Counted from the first letter of the stretch, positions 1 to 9,738 are shown. The stretch: 64,000 nt of DNA from Actinomyces viscosus (GCF_900637975.1 NZ_LR134477.1:2542001-2606000), one strand, 5' to 3'. The notes: a model not told the origin generated them from the letters alone. Numbers and translations: made by a program.

Positions 1-2
1 GC

Positions 3-1985
3 GCCGGGCACATCGGCATGCGGATGAGCATGGAGCTGCTGCCGCGCTCGCAGGGGCACGCCGCCCACATGTACTTCGAGTCGGCCGCGTGGGTGACCAC
101 CTTCCTCCTGGCGGGCCGCTACGCGGAGGCGCGCGCCAAGTACCGCTCCGGGGACGCCCTGCGCGCCCTGCTCGAGCTGGGCGCCAAGGAGGTGACCCGG
201 GTGGTTCTCACCTCGCCGTCGGGCAGCCGCGACGCCGTCGACGTCCTGGACGAGGACGGCTCGCCGCGGGCTGACGCGGTCCGCACCGAGGAGCGCATCG
301 GCATCGACGACCTGGCGGCCGGCGACCTGTTCCTCGTGCGGCCGGGCGAGAAGGTGGCCACCGACGGCGTCGTCATTGAGGGCCGCTCGGCCGTGGATGC
401 CTCGCTGCTCACCGGCGAGTCCGTGCCCACCGAGGTCGAGGCCGGTCAGGCCGTCACCGGGGCGACCGTCAACACCTCCGGCGTGCTGCTCGTGCGGGCC
501 ACGGCCGTGGGCGAGGGGACGACGCTGGCCCGCATCGGGCAGATGGTGACGGCCGCGCAGGCCGGCAAGGCCCCCATCCAGCGCCTGGCGGACCGGGTCT
601 CGGGGGTGTTCGTGCCGATCGTCCTGGCGCTGTCGGCCGCGACGCTGGCGGGCTGGCTGCTCACCGGCAACAGCCCGCAGGCGGCCTTCACCGCGGCGGT
701 GGCGGTGCTCGTCATCGCCTGCCCCTGCGCGCTGGGGCTGGCCACGCCGACGGCGCTGCTCGTCGGCTCGGGCCGGGCCGCCCAGCTGGGCGTGGTCATC
801 AAGGGCCCCGAGGTGCTGGAGTCGACGCGGGCGCTGGACACGATGGTCATGGACAAGACCGGCACGGTGACCCAGGGGCGCATGAGCCTGGACGTCGAGG
901 CCTGCCGCGAGGTCCCCGGGGCTCACGGCCCGTCCCCGGAGCGGCTGGAGCAGGGCTCCCCGGCGTCGGCGGCGACCTCGGAGGCGGCCACGGGCCTGTC
1001 CCCGCTCGGGGACGAGGCGCTGCGCCTGGCGGGCGCCGTCGAGTCGGCCTCGGAGCACCCGGTGGCCGCGGCGATCACGACGGCCGCCCGCGAGCGCCTG
1101 GGCGCCCTGCCGGCGCCTGCCGGCTTCTCCAACCACGAGGGCCGGGGCGTGTCGGGAACCGTGGAGGGCCGCCGGGTGGCCGTGGGACGGCCGGGCTGGC
1201 TGGCCGATGAGATGGGCGTGGAGGTTCCTGAAACTCTCAGCGCCGCCGTGGAGGAGGCCCAGGACTCCGGGGCGACCGCCGTCGTCGTGGCGGTCGAGGC
1301 GGCCGACAGCGCAGCGGCCAGCGTCGCCGATGCCGCCGGTGCCGCCGGCGAGGGCGCTGACCGTCCCGGCTCCCCCGATGGTTCCGGCGCGGGCGCGAGC
1401 GCCGCATCGTTGCGGGCGGCGGCGGTCCTCGTCGTGCGTGACACGGTGCGTCCCTCCTCGCGGGCGGCGGTGGCGGCGCTGCGCGAGCTGGGGATCCGTC
1501 CGGTGCTGCTGACCGGTGACAACGTCCGGGCCGCCGAGCACGTGGCGGCTCAGGTGGGGATCGACGCCGCCGACGTGCGGGCCGAGGTGCTGCCCGCCGA
1601 CAAGCGCGACGTCGTCGCCGCGCTCCAGGACGAGGGCGCGGTGGTCGGCATGGTGGGCGACGGCGTCAATGACGCCGCCGCCCTGGCCCAGGCGGGGACC
1701 CAGGGGCTGGGCCTCGCGATGGGCTCGGGTGCGGACGTGGCCATCGAGGCCGCCGACATCACCCTGGTGCGCACGGACCTGGACGCCGCGGTGGCGGCGG
1801 TGCGGGTGTCGCGGGCGACGCTGCGGATCATCCGTCAGAACCTGTTCTGGGCCTTCGCCTACAACGTGGCCGCGATCCCGCTGGCGGCCGCCGGGCTGCT
1901 CAACCCGATGATCGCCGGGGCCGCCATGGCCGCCTCCAGCGTCATCGTCGTCACCAACTCCCTGCGCCTGCGCCGAGCCGGCTGA
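3..1985 (+). CDS. copA: Copper-translocating P-type ATPase, C-terminal part (5' end outside window)
   Basis: The reading frame is open from base 3, so the gene begins before the window; about 660 residues are visible. P1B-type ATPase landmarks occur in order: actuator loop TGES (about nt 412), intramembrane CPC (about nt 720), phosphorylation loop DKTGT (about nt 852), the HP dipeptide of the nucleotide-binding domain (SEHPVAAAI), and the hinge GDGVNDAAAL (about nt 1660). The closing AMAASSVIVVTNSLRLR matches the last helix of Cu(I)-ATPases, so copper export is the likely role. The metal-binding domain and first helices must lie upstream. The nucleotide-binding domain carries an Ala/Gly/Ser-rich insertion (about nt 1300-1400). 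Family identity is firm; metal specificity is inferred. Confidence 0.93.
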   Translation, partial: AGHIGMRMSMELLPRSQGHAAHMYFESAAWVTTFLLAGRYAEARAKYRSGDALRALLELGAKEVTRVVLTSPSGSRDAVDVLDEDGSPRADAVRTEERIGIDDLAAGDLFLVRPGEKVATDGVVIEGRSAVDASLLTGESVPTEVEAGQAVTGATVNTSGVLLVRATAVGEGTTLARIGQMVTAAQAGKAPIQRLADRVSGVFVPIVLALSAATLAGWLLTGNSPQAAFTAAVAVLVIACPCALGLATPTALLVGSGRAAQLGVVIKGPEVLESTRALDTMVMDKTGTVTQGRMSLDVEACREVPGAHGPSPERLEQGSPASAATSEAATGLSPLGDEALRLAGAVESASEHPVAAAITTAARERLGALPAPAGFSNHEGRGVSGTVEGRRVAVGRPGWLADEMGVEVPETLSAAVEEAQDSGATAVVVAVEAADSAAASVADAAGAAGEGADRPGSPDGSGAGASAASLRAAAVLVVRDTVRPSSRAAVAALRELGIRPVLLTGDNVRAAEHVAAQVGIDAADVRAEVLPADKRDVVAALQDEGAVVGMVGDGVNDAAALAQAGTQGLGLAMGSGADVAIEAADITLVRTDLDAAVAAVRVSRATLRIIRQNLFWAFAYNVAAIPLAAAGLLNPMIAGAAMAASSVIVVTNSLRLRRAG

Positions 1986-2043
1986 CCAGGGCCGGGCTGG
2001 TAAAGCGGAGCAGCCAAGAACCTATCGGCTCCTGGCCAAGCCC

Positions 2044-2086
2044 CTCGGCGTCGAGAACCACTGATGTCGCGGTTCTCGACGCCGAG
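2044..2086. terminator. Bidirectional hairpin between copA and the esterase gene
   Basis: A perfect 16-bp stem (2044-2059 with 2071-2086) sits between the convergent 3' ends of copA and the esterase gene. There is no long T-run, as in other actinobacterial hairpins in this window. Confidence 0.75.
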
Positions 2087-2154
2087 ACCTTGAACCAGCA
2101 CCGGCGACTGCGTGCCGTGGCCCCCGAAAGGCCCACAGAACCACGGGAAGGCGC

Positions 2155-3159
2155 TCAGCCCGCCTTGGTCAGGTGAGCGATGACGCCGTCGACGTCCTGC
2201 TGGAGCCGATCACGGCGCACGATGTGACCACCCGAGTCCTCGAAACGCTCGTGAGGAATACCGGCCGCCTCCAGCGCCCCGCCGAAGGTCCTCTGGGTCG
2301 GCAGGACAACGACCTCATTCGGGTCGAGGGTTTCCGTTCCGCAGACGAGGAAGATGCGCTTGCCCTGGTAGCTCTCGATGTGCTCCATGGGGTTGTCGGC
2401 ACTCACGCGGGCCTCGTCCCACGGGGCTCCGTATACCATGCCGCCCCCGAGCTCGACCGCGGCGGAGCTCGCGTTCGCCCAGTGAGTGACCACGGAGCCT
2501 TCCTTCCCACGCAGGTCCGCGGGTCCCGAGTGGCAGGAGACGGAGGCGAAGTGGCCGTAGTACTTGGCCGTGTACTTCAGGGCCCCGAAGCCTCCCATGG
2601 AGAAGCCGGAGACGGCGCGCCCGGAGAACTCCGCGATGGTGCTGAAGGTGGAGTCCACCCAGGGGATCAGCTCATCGATGTGGAAGGTCTCCCAGTTGCG
2701 CGGCCCCACATTGGAGCTCACCAGGTTGGAGTACCAGCTGGCGAGCCCTCCGTCGGGCATGACGACAATGAGCTCGCGGCCCACGGTCACGTCCCGGATG
2801 CCCAGCTTGTCGAAGATCCTGAAGTCATTGTCACCACCTCCTCCATGGAGCAGGTAGAGCACCGGGTAGCGGCGTGAGGCCGTGTAGCCATCGGGCAGCA
2901 GCACGTTGACGGCTGGGTTCCAGCCGATGGACGGTGTGGAGAACCGGTAGTACTGCATGCGACCGCCGTCTCCGTGCTCGACGACGTTCAGTCCTGCGGC
3001 TTGGGCGGGGGCGGCGCCGGCCAGGGACACGCCGGAGCCCACGGCGGCGAGAGCGGCGGCCCCGCCCACTCCCTTGAGCATGCTGCGTCGATTGATCGCT
3101 CGACGGGCCAGAGGGCGGGACATATCCGGGCTCATCGCGTGGTCAGGTTTCTGAGTCAT
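2155..3159 (-). CDS. Secreted esterase (alpha/beta hydrolase, esterase D/mycolyltransferase-like)
   Basis: 334 residues. The N-terminus is a Tat signal: RR at residues 24-25 in NRRSMLKG, a hydrophobic stretch, then an AxA cleavage site near APAQAA. The exported domain has the nucleophile elbow GFSMGG and a C-terminal GGH that could supply the catalytic His, as in the PF00756 esterase family. It probably hydrolyses an ester outside the cell; the substrate is unknown. The start is set by ATG 3157-3159 with a clear AAGGAG upstream; the open frame continues further but has no such site. Transcribed alone, convergent with copA. Confidence 0.85.
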   Translation of the reverse strand: MTQKPDHAMSPDMSRPLARRAINRRSMLKGVGGAAALAAVGSGVSLAGAAPAQAAGLNVVEHGDGGRMQYYRFSTPSIGWNPAVNVLLPDGYTASRRYPVLYLLHGGGGDNDFRIFDKLGIRDVTVGRELIVVMPDGGLASWYSNLVSSNVGPRNWETFHIDELIPWVDSTFSTIAEFSGRAVSGFSMGGFGALKYTAKYYGHFASVSCHSGPADLRGKEGSVVTHWANASSAAVELGGGMVYGAPWDEARVSADNPMEHIESYQGKRIFLVCGTETLDPNEVVVLPTQRTFGGALEAAGIPHERFEDSGGHIVRRDRLQQDVDGVIAHLTKAG

Positions 3160-3726
3160 GGGATGTACAGCTCCTTGCTGCGTCGGTGGTGGCGAAGGAG
3201 GGGAACCCCTCCCCCGGACCGCCTCCACTGAGTGATGGCTGCGGCAGTGTCCGTGAACCTGCCAAGACGGCACGACCACCGCCCACACTATCGTTATTAA
3301 CCAGTAGAAAATATGGGGAGAACTCCCGATCGAGACTGCTCCCAACCCGGACGAGATCACGACGCGGCTCAGCGAGGTGGCGCCAGCCGCGGTGCTCCCG
3401 CTATGCTCACTGCCATGATGACTCCTCTGCCCCAGGCCCGCACGATGATGGTGCGCACCCTTGGCGAGGGTCGAATGTGCATGCGCTGACAGCGCCAGCC
3501 GTCGCTGTCTGACATGTAACGGCGAGAGTCCGAGCCGCATCATGCCGGCTCGTCGCACTCCGCGAGGCCCCGGCCCCGTGTTCATCCCTGAAGCACCCAG
3601 CCACCTCGGCCGGCCCAGCGCGCCGGCCGCCCCGGAGCGCCGTGCCGACTCAGCACGTCGGCCTTCTGTCCTGCTGTACCGACGCCTCACGTCGCCACGC
3701 CCCGGGGACCCGAGAGGACCCCAGCC
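3160..3726. other. Divergent intergenic region, no gene seen
   Basis: 567 bases between the esterase (minus) and patB-like (plus) genes. It holds an AT-rich patch (about 3288-3320) that could carry promoters. ORFs here are shadows with no ribosome site. I looked for a SAM riboswitch because sulfur-amino-acid genes follow, and could not recognise one. Confidence 0.5.
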
Positions 3727-5187
3727 ATGCACGCCCACCTCACCCCCGTCAGCAGCACCAGCGCCTCCGGCCGAACAGCCGCGCCCACCGACTCCACGGA
3801 CGCCCCCTGTCCCGCCCGCCCGAGGCTCGCGCCGACGCCGACCCGGACACCCGCCGTCGGCAGCTCCTCCGCCACACCGGCCATCTCCTCCCCCGCTGCC
3901 GCCTTCACCTCGGCGGGGCGCTCCGCCTTCTCCACCGCGCCCGCCGTCGACGCCTCCGCCTTCGACGCCGTCCCCGACCGCCGCGGCACGGCCAGCCTCA
4001 AGTGGGACTTCGCCGCCGAGCGCGGCCGCCCCGAGGATGTTCTGCCCCTGTGGGTGGCGGACATGGACCACGCCACCGCCCCGGCCGTCACCAGCGCCCT
4101 GCTGTGGCGCACCCGCCACGGCATCTTCGGCTACTCCGAGCCCGACGACGCCTACAACGCGGCCCTGACCGGCTGGTTCTCCCGCCGCTACGGCTGGCGG
4201 GTGGAGGCCGGCTGGAACACCGTGACTCCCGGCGTCGTCCCGGCCCTGGCCCTGGCCGTGCGCGCCCTGACCGCGCCGGGCGAGGCGGTCCTCATCGAGG
4301 AGCCCGTCTACTATCCCTTCCGCGAGGTGGTCGAGGCAGGCGGTCGCACCGTGGCCGCCGTCCCGCTGGTCCGTGACGCCGATGGCGTCTACCGCCGCGA
4401 CCTGGCCGCCCTGGAGGCCACAATCGAGGCGACCGGCTCGCGCCTGCTGCTCCTGTGCAACCCGCACAACCCGGTCGGCCGGGTGTGGAGCCGGGACGAG
4501 CTCGCCGCCCTGGACGAGGTGGCGGCCCGCCACGGCGTTGTCGTCGTGGCCGATGAGATCCACGCCGACCTGGCCCTGCCGGGCTTCGCGACGACGCCCT
4601 TCGCCTCCCTGAGTGACGAGACCGCGGCCCGCACGATCACCTGCACCTCGCCGTCAAAGTCCTTCAACCTGGCGGGCCTGCAGGTCGCCAACATCCTCAT
4701 CGCCGATGAGCGCCTGCGCGGGGCCTTCCGTCGCGAGCTCGCCGCCACCGGCTACTCCCAGCCCAATGTCCTGGGCCTGACGGCCTGCCGGGCAGCCTAC
4801 GAGGGCGGCGAGGCCTGGTTGGACGTGCTGCGCGAGCACATCGCCGCCGCCCGGGCCCACGTCGAGGCGCGCCTGGAGCGGATCGCGGGGATCGAGGCGA
4901 CGCCCTGCGAGGGTACCTACCTGCTGTGGCTGGACTGCTCGGGCTTCCTCAAGGCCGCCGGGCTCGAATCGGGCGAGCTCGACGACGTCATGCTGCACGA
5001 GGCCGGGCTCTGGCTCGATGACGGCCGGATCTTCGGCGCCGGCGGCGAGGGATTCACCCGCATCAACGTCGCCTGCCCCCGCGCCACGCTCGACGCCGCC
5101 CTGGACCGGCTCGAGGCCGCCGTCACCGCCGTGACCGCCCGCGCCGCCGAGGCCTCCCGCCGCGGCCGCGTCGCCCTGTCCGCCTGA
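3727..5187 (+). CDS. PLP-dependent C-S lyase / aminotransferase, PatB-MalY type
   Basis: 486 residues. The catalytic part starts near residue 80 (DRRGTASLKWD, then LPLWVADMDH), the usual N-terminus of MalY/PatB cystathionine beta-lyases. The PLP lysine is in SPSKSFNLAGL (about residue 310), with CNPHNPVGRVW and ADEIHADL upstream. The family acts as cystathionine beta-lyase or cysteine desulfhydrase. The roughly 80-residue Ser/Thr/Pro/Ala-rich N-terminal extension is unusual; ATG 3727 has a plausible GAGAGG site, so I kept it, but a later start is possible. It lies 127 bp before a cystathionine gamma-synthase-like gene, suggesting joint transsulfuration and methionine metabolism. Confidence 0.85.
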   Translation: MHAHLTPVSSTSASGRTAAPTDSTDAPCPARPRLAPTPTRTPAVGSSSATPAISSPAAAFTSAGRSAFSTAPAVDASAFDAVPDRRGTASLKWDFAAERGRPEDVLPLWVADMDHATAPAVTSALLWRTRHGIFGYSEPDDAYNAALTGWFSRRYGWRVEAGWNTVTPGVVPALALAVRALTAPGEAVLIEEPVYYPFREVVEAGGRTVAAVPLVRDADGVYRRDLAALEATIEATGSRLLLLCNPHNPVGRVWSRDELAALDEVAARHGVVVVADEIHADLALPGFATTPFASLSDETAARTITCTSPSKSFNLAGLQVANILIADERLRGAFRRELAATGYSQPNVLGLTACRAAYEGGEAWLDVLREHIAAARAHVEARLERIAGIEATPCEGTYLLWLDCSGFLKAAGLESGELDDVMLHEAGLWLDDGRIFGAGGEGFTRINVACPRATLDAALDRLEAAVTAVTARAAEASRRGRVALSA

Positions 5188-5314
5188 GAACTCCCGCCGG
5201 CCGGCCGGACCACCCGGCCCGCCGGGTCCAGCCAGCGGTCAGTGCCCGCGCCCGAACCGGTCGTCAGCCATCATTCCTTCCTGCCACTCCCCCGCCTCCG
5301 AGGAGACACCGCCC

Positions 5315-6535
5315 ATGACCAGCCCGTCCGCCAGCCAGTCCGAGCCCCGCTCCACCGATCGTCCCGCCTGTCCCGAGCCGCCGGCCGCCCGCACCTTCCC
5401 CGTCCACCACCATCCGACGTCGTCGGACCCGGCCCCGCAGGTCCACCTTGAGACGCTGCTGGTGCGCTCGGGCACGGGGACGGACCCGGCCACGGGCGCG
5501 ATCACGACGCCGATCCACCTGTCAACGGCCTACGGCCACCCGGGTCTGGGCGAGTCGACGGGCTACGACTACACGCGCACGGCCAGCCCCACCCGAGACG
5601 TCCTCCAGGACGCCCTGGCCCGCCTGGAGGGCGGGTCGGCAGCCTTCGCCCTGTCCTCGGGGATGGCGGCCCTGGAGCTGGTGACCCGCACGCTGGCGCC
5701 GCACGGCAGTCGGATCGTGGCGCTGCGCGACCTGTACGGCGGCACCTTCCGCTTCCTGGAGGTCCTGGCCGAGGAGGGGGCGGCCGACGTCGACTTCGTC
5801 CTGGGGATCGCGGGCCTGCGCGAGGCCCTGGCCACCCCGGCGGACCTGGTGGTCATCGAGACGCCGACGAACCCGATGATGGAGGAGATCTCGATCCCTC
5901 AGGCGGCCGAGCTCGCCCGCGCCGCCGGGGCCCGGCTGGTGGTGGACAACACCTTCTACACCCCGGTGGTGCAGCGGCCCCTGGAGCTGGGGGCCGACGT
6001 CGTCGTCCACTCCGGCACGAAGTACCTGGGCGGCCACAACGACGTCATGGCGGGTGTGGCGGTGGTGGCCGACGAGGTCCTGGCCGAGCAGCTGAACTAC
6101 CGCCTCAACACGACCGGGGCGACGCTGGGCCCCTTCGACTGCTTCCTGCTGCTGCGCGGGCTCAAGACCCTGGCGCTGCGCATGGAGCGCCACGAGGCCA
6201 ACGCCGCGGCGATCGCCGAGTTCCTGCGCTCCAGCCCGTACGTGACGCGGGTGCTCTACCCGGGGCGCTCGGGCATGGTGAGCTTCGACCTGGCCGAGTC
6301 GGTGGACGTGGCGCGCTTCCTGGAATCGGTGCGGGTGTTCACCTTCGCCGAGTCCCTGGGCGGGGTGGAGTCGCTGGTGACCTGCCCGTCGGTGCAGACG
6401 CACGCGGACGTGCCCGTGGAGGTGCGCGCCTCCTACGGGCTGACCGACCGGCTCATGCGCCTGAGCGTGGGCATCGAGCACGTCGACGACCTCATCGCGG
6501 ACCTGACCCGGGCCTTCGAGGCCGCCAGCGCCTGA
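5315..6535 (+). CDS. Cystathionine gamma-synthase / gamma-lyase family enzyme
   Basis: 406 residues, Cys/Met-metabolism PLP family. Landmarks are YTRTASPTRDVLQ (the family YSRxxNPT segment), ALSSGMAAL, and the PLP lysine in HSGTKYLGGHND (about residue 235). A Pro/Ser-rich leader of about 40 residues precedes the fold. The start has a good GAGGAG upstream. Family members interconvert homocysteine, cystathionine and cysteine or use O-acylhomoserine; sequence reading cannot separate MetB from MetC or cystathionine gamma-lyase. The tandem arrangement with a PatB-type lyase favours a methionine or transsulfuration role. Confidence 0.85.
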   Translation: MTSPSASQSEPRSTDRPACPEPPAARTFPVHHHPTSSDPAPQVHLETLLVRSGTGTDPATGAITTPIHLSTAYGHPGLGESTGYDYTRTASPTRDVLQDALARLEGGSAAFALSSGMAALELVTRTLAPHGSRIVALRDLYGGTFRFLEVLAEEGAADVDFVLGIAGLREALATPADLVVIETPTNPMMEEISIPQAAELARAAGARLVVDNTFYTPVVQRPLELGADVVVHSGTKYLGGHNDVMAGVAVVADEVLAEQLNYRLNTTGATLGPFDCFLLLRGLKTLALRMERHEANAAAIAEFLRSSPYVTRVLYPGRSGMVSFDLAESVDVARFLESVRVFTFAESLGGVESLVTCPSVQTHADVPVEVRASYGLTDRLMRLSVGIEHVDDLIADLTRAFEAASA

Positions 6536-6543
6536 GCCCGGGC

Positions 6544-6586
6544 CGCGCCGGCCCGCCGGGGGTGTTCTTCTCAGCGGGCCGGCGCG
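6544..6586. terminator. GC-rich hairpin between convergent genes
   Basis: A perfect 13-bp stem (6544-6556 with 6574-6586) lies between the convergent ends of the metB-like and shikimate dehydrogenase-like genes; probably a bidirectional terminator. Confidence 0.75.
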
Positions 6587-6592
6587 TACCGC

Positions 6593-7414
6593 TCAGGCCC
6601 GTGAGACGCGGGAGGCCTCGGCGACCTGCTCGGGCGTGGGGCGCACGCCGGTGTAGAGGGCGAACTGCTCGGCGGCCTGCAGTGCGATGACCTCGGCCCC
6701 GGTGATGACCTTCTTGTCGGCGGCTCGCGCGGTGCGCACGAGCGGCGTCTCGGCGGGGAAGGCGACGACGTCGAACACGGTGCCGGTGGCCGCGATGAGG
6801 TCCTCGCTCGCGGGCAGCTCGTTCTCGGCGGGGCCGCCGGCCATGCCCACGGGGGTGGCGTTGAGCAGGAGCCCGACGCCGTCGCCCGCCAGGTCCTCCG
6901 GCGAGGCCGCCCAGGTCCAGCCGTACTGCTCGGCCAGTGCCGGGCCGGTGGTGGTGTTGCGGGCGACGACGGTACCGGGACCGAAACCGGCGTCGGTCAG
7001 TGCGGCCACGCAGGCCTTGGCCATGCCGCCGGCGCCGAGGACCGCGCAGGAGGAGCGGGGCACCTCGTGGGTGTCGAGCAGGGAGCGGATGGCGATGAAG
7101 TCGGTGTTGTAGGCGGTCAGGTGGCCGTCGGTGTTGACGATCGTGTTGACCGAGGCGATGGCCGAGGCCGAGGGCGTCATCTCATCGACCAGGGCGATGA
7201 CGTCCTCCTTCCAGGGCATGGACACTGAGCAGCCGCGGATGCCCAGGCCGCGCACGCCGGCGATGGCCGCGGTGATGTCCGTGGTGGTGAAGGCCTTGTA
7301 GACAAAGTCCAGGTCGAGGAGCTCGTAGAGGTAGTTGTGGAATCGGGTGCCGATATTGGTGGGCCGCGCCGACAGGGAGATGCACAGCCGGGTGTCCTTC
7401 GTGATGTCTCGCAC
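6593..7414 (-). CDS. Shikimate 5-dehydrogenase-like oxidoreductase
   Basis: 273 residues. Family residues are present: the catalytic Lys69 in SMPWKED, Asn and Asp in AYNTDF (Asp105), and the nucleotide-binding glycine motif GAGGMAKA near residue 127. The substrate pocket start reads SLSARPTN where classical AroE has SxSPxxHN, so this may be a paralog (AroE/YdiB-like) rather than the main aromatic-pathway enzyme. No other aro gene is nearby. Start is the first ATG of the domain. Confidence 0.85.
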   Translation of the reverse strand: MRDITKDTRLCISLSARPTNIGTRFHNYLYELLDLDFVYKAFTTTDITAAIAGVRGLGIRGCSVSMPWKEDVIALVDEMTPSASAIASVNTIVNTDGHLTAYNTDFIAIRSLLDTHEVPRSSCAVLGAGGMAKACVAALTDAGFGPGTVVARNTTTGPALAEQYGWTWAASPEDLAGDGVGLLLNATPVGMAGGPAENELPASEDLIAATGTVFDVVAFPAETPLVRTARAADKKVITGAEVIALQAAEQFALYTGVRPTPEQVAEASRVSRA

Positions 7415-7513
7415 GCCGGCATTGTGTCACGTGCGCGGACCTCGCCGTGACCGGGCGATCATTTTTCCGCCGATTTACTGGGCAGCTCTCACGAAGGACC
7501 CGCAGAATTGGAA

Positions 7514-7553
7514 AACACCCCGGCTCCGACTGTTCAGCCGAGGGCGGGGTGTT
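7514..7553 (-). terminator. Terminator hairpin after tRNA-Arg
   Basis: A 9-bp stem AACACCCCG/CGGGGTGTT (7514-7522 with 7545-7553) abuts the 3' CCA of the tRNA, followed on the minus strand by a short T-rich stretch. Confidence 0.65.
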
Positions 7554-7628
7554 GGTGCGCCCGAAGGGATTCGAACCCCCAACCTTCTGATCCGTAGTCA
7601 GATGCTCTATCCGTTGAGCTACAGGCGC
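7553..7628 (-). tRNA. tRNA-Arg (anticodon ACG)
   Basis: Full cloverleaf on the minus strand: acceptor GCGCCTG paired with CGGGCGC, anticodon stem TCTGA/TCAGA with loop CTACGGA giving ACG, and T-loop GGTTCGAATCC. Discriminator A and the 3' CCA are encoded, making 76 nt. Confidence 0.95.
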
Positions 7629-7799
7629 TTGTCGTTGCCGACGGGTAGAACACTACTCAGCGTCCACCCAGGGGACAAATCCGCGCCCCGTGAGGATGGG
7701 CACAGGGCCGCAGCTCCCGCCGACGACGGGGGCTCTGGCCCTGTGAGTGCCGCTGTGGCGGCCGCGCTCACGCTGTGAGCGACGGGTCGCTCACCCGCT

Positions 7800-9098
7800 C
7801 TAAGAAGAAGTGTTGAACAGCCAACCGAGCGCACCGAGCACGACGATGAGCAGGATGCTCAGCACAGCGGCGATGACCGCCCAGATGAGGGTGGCCCTGG
7901 CCCAGTTCCTCTTCGAGATGGAGTGACCGCTGCCGAAGGCGAGCATCAGCAGGTAGACGAGGTTAACGACGGGGATGGTCATCAGGAGCATCGTCAGCAG
8001 CCAGCTGCCGACGGAGTCGGCACTGCCGTCACTCTCACCCCGAGCCGCTGCCAGCGCGCCGCTGCCTGCCGATTGTCCGTACGACGCCCCCGCTGCGAGG
8101 GGAACCATGTCGGAGAAGGCGGGGGCCTGCCCGGCCGCGGCGTCGGAGGAGGGGGCCGAGCCCCACTGGGGGGCTGAGCCCTGCGACTGGACGGAGGGGG
8201 CCGACGACGGCGCGGACTGGGCGACCGGCTGCGCCGCTGCGGGAGCGAAGGTCTCCGCAGCCTGCTCGGCCTCGGCACGGGCCGTCGCCGTGGGGAAGAC
8301 CGAGGACATGCCGACGTCCCCGTTGTGACTCCCCCCGCTGAAGGGGTGGGAGTGCGGGGCCGGCTGCTGGGCGAAGGCCTGCTGGTCCTGTGGCGCAGCA
8401 GGCTGGACGGGGGGCTGCTGGTCCTGCCAGTACAGGGTCTCCTGGCTCGCAGCGGCGCCGGGGGCCGCGCCAACGGCAGGATCAGCGGTGGTGCCCGACG
8501 CCGAGGGGGTACCGGGCGCCGACTGGGCGAAGGGCGACGACGCGGCTGCGGCACCGTCGGCCTGAGGAGCACCCCAAACGGGCTGAGCAGGCTGGTTGTA
8601 CGGCGTCGGCTGGCTTCCCGGCTGGGCGACGGGCTGGCCGGACTGGAACGGTGATGCCCCGGCTCCACCGACCCCGGCGCCTGCGGCCGGGTCGGGCTGG
8701 CCGAACCGAGCCGGCTGGCCGGACTGGGGCTGCGGGCTCGGCACCCCGAACGGATCAGTCCCACCCTGCTGGGCATAGGGGTTGGCCTGGCGATAGGGGT
8801 CGGCCGGCGCAGCTGCCGGCTGCGCTGCGGCCGCTCCAGCGCCTAGGGGGTAGGCGCGCGTCTGTTCCTCGGGGGGAGGCCCGGCGGGAAGGTCGGGCTG
8901 CGCGGGGCGCCACGATCCGGCCTGTGCCTGGGCGCCGGGTACCGCACCGGGCACCTGCCCGGCGGCCTGCTGCGACTCGGCGCGTGCGGCGTCGAGCATC
9001 TCCTGGTTGATGAGGACGGTCCGGGCGTTGAACTCGTCTCCCTCACCGGGGCGGGGCGTTCCGGAGGCCGGAGGCTGGGTTGCGTCGTGGTCAGACAT
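7800..9098 (-). CDS. Pro/Gln/Ala-rich protein with two C-terminal membrane helices
   Basis: 432 residues. Residues 1 to about 340 are low-complexity, rich in Pro, Gln, Ala, Gly and Ser, with no catalytic motif. The last about 80 residues contain two hydrophobic helices (SWLLTMLLMTIPVVNLVYLL and a second ending VVLGALGWLF) joined by a basic loop SKRNWAR. This tail-anchored layout would leave a long disordered region facing the cytoplasm. The start is ATG 9096-9098 with GAGAGGGA upstream; upstream extension of the frame is spurious. Function unknown. Confidence 0.8.
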   Translation of the reverse strand: MSDHDATQPPASGTPRPGEGDEFNARTVLINQEMLDAARAESQQAAGQVPGAVPGAQAQAGSWRPAQPDLPAGPPPEEQTRAYPLGAGAAAAQPAAAPADPYRQANPYAQQGGTDPFGVPSPQPQSGQPARFGQPDPAAGAGVGGAGASPFQSGQPVAQPGSQPTPYNQPAQPVWGAPQADGAAAASSPFAQSAPGTPSASGTTADPAVGAAPGAAASQETLYWQDQQPPVQPAAPQDQQAFAQQPAPHSHPFSGGSHNGDVGMSSVFPTATARAEAEQAAETFAPAAAQPVAQSAPSSAPSVQSQGSAPQWGSAPSSDAAAGQAPAFSDMVPLAAGASYGQSAGSGALAAARGESDGSADSVGSWLLTMLLMTIPVVNLVYLLMLAFGSGHSISKRNWARATLIWAVIAAVLSILLIVVLGALGWLFNTSS

Positions 9099-9226
9099 GA
9101 GTTCCCTCTCAGTCGGGTACAGCATCACGCTATCCCGGATCGGCACGAGAGGACACACAGGCGCCCCGATCGGCCAGAGGCGAACGCCCCGAGCGGGGCA
9201 GACTCGCAGGGCGTGGTCGGTGGGGT

Positions 9227-9592
9227 TCAGCGGGGCGCGGTCGCCACAGCCGATTCGTGGGCGTCTCGGGAACGCGGGCCACTCCGAGGCTTCCAGCGCC
9301 TCCAGCAGGCGACTCCGACGAATATCACCAGCGGGCCGGTGGCGCCTACGACGGAGCCGGCATGCGTCCGCAGTGCAACAAACGGCAGGGTCACCATGAG
9401 GATGACTGCGGCGAGCGTAGCTGCTCGCGACCGGGTCCTGATGGACAGCAGGGTCATCAGGACGGTCACCGCGGACACGAGCGACAGGATCCTCCCGGGG
9501 CCCGCCCAGTTGAGGAAGATGAAGAGGAGGACGAAGCCGCCGATGAGCGCGTACCCGACGGCCGACTGCTTTCGGTTGTGCGTGCTGGCCAT
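9227..9592 (-). CDS. Small multi-pass membrane protein, unknown
   Basis: 121 residues with three or four hydrophobic segments (ALIGGFVLLFIFLNW, ILSLVSAVTVLMTLLSI, AATLAAVILMVTLPFVAL and GPLVIFVGVACWRRW) and a basic, polar C-terminus. The start ATG has GGGAG at good spacing. It lies 128 bp upstream of the Pro/Gln-rich membrane protein on the same strand and could be co-transcribed. I do not recognise the family. Confidence 0.7.
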   Translation of the reverse strand: MASTHNRKQSAVGYALIGGFVLLFIFLNWAGPGRILSLVSAVTVLMTLLSIRTRSRAATLAAVILMVTLPFVALRTHAGSVVGATGPLVIFVGVACWRRWKPRSGPRSRDAHESAVATAPR

Positions 9593-9738
9593 GGCCGCTC
9601 ACTCCCAGCATGATCGATGGTCCACCACCACAGTAGCCCTCGACCTGAGGAGCGTCGACCACTCGGTCGAAATGAGGCGAATCAGTCGGGCACCGCTCCC
9701 ACGGCAGCCATGGAGCCACCACGACTGGGCCGACGACG

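Noticed and set aside
3160..3726. SAM riboswitch before the PatB/MetB genes
   Set aside because: No recognisable SAM-I or SAM-IV core could be laid out in the sequence.
2155..4563. 802-codon minus-strand frame covering the esterase and the region under patB
   Set aside because: Only the part from 3159 down has a signal peptide, domain and ribosome site; the upstream part is the shadow of patB.
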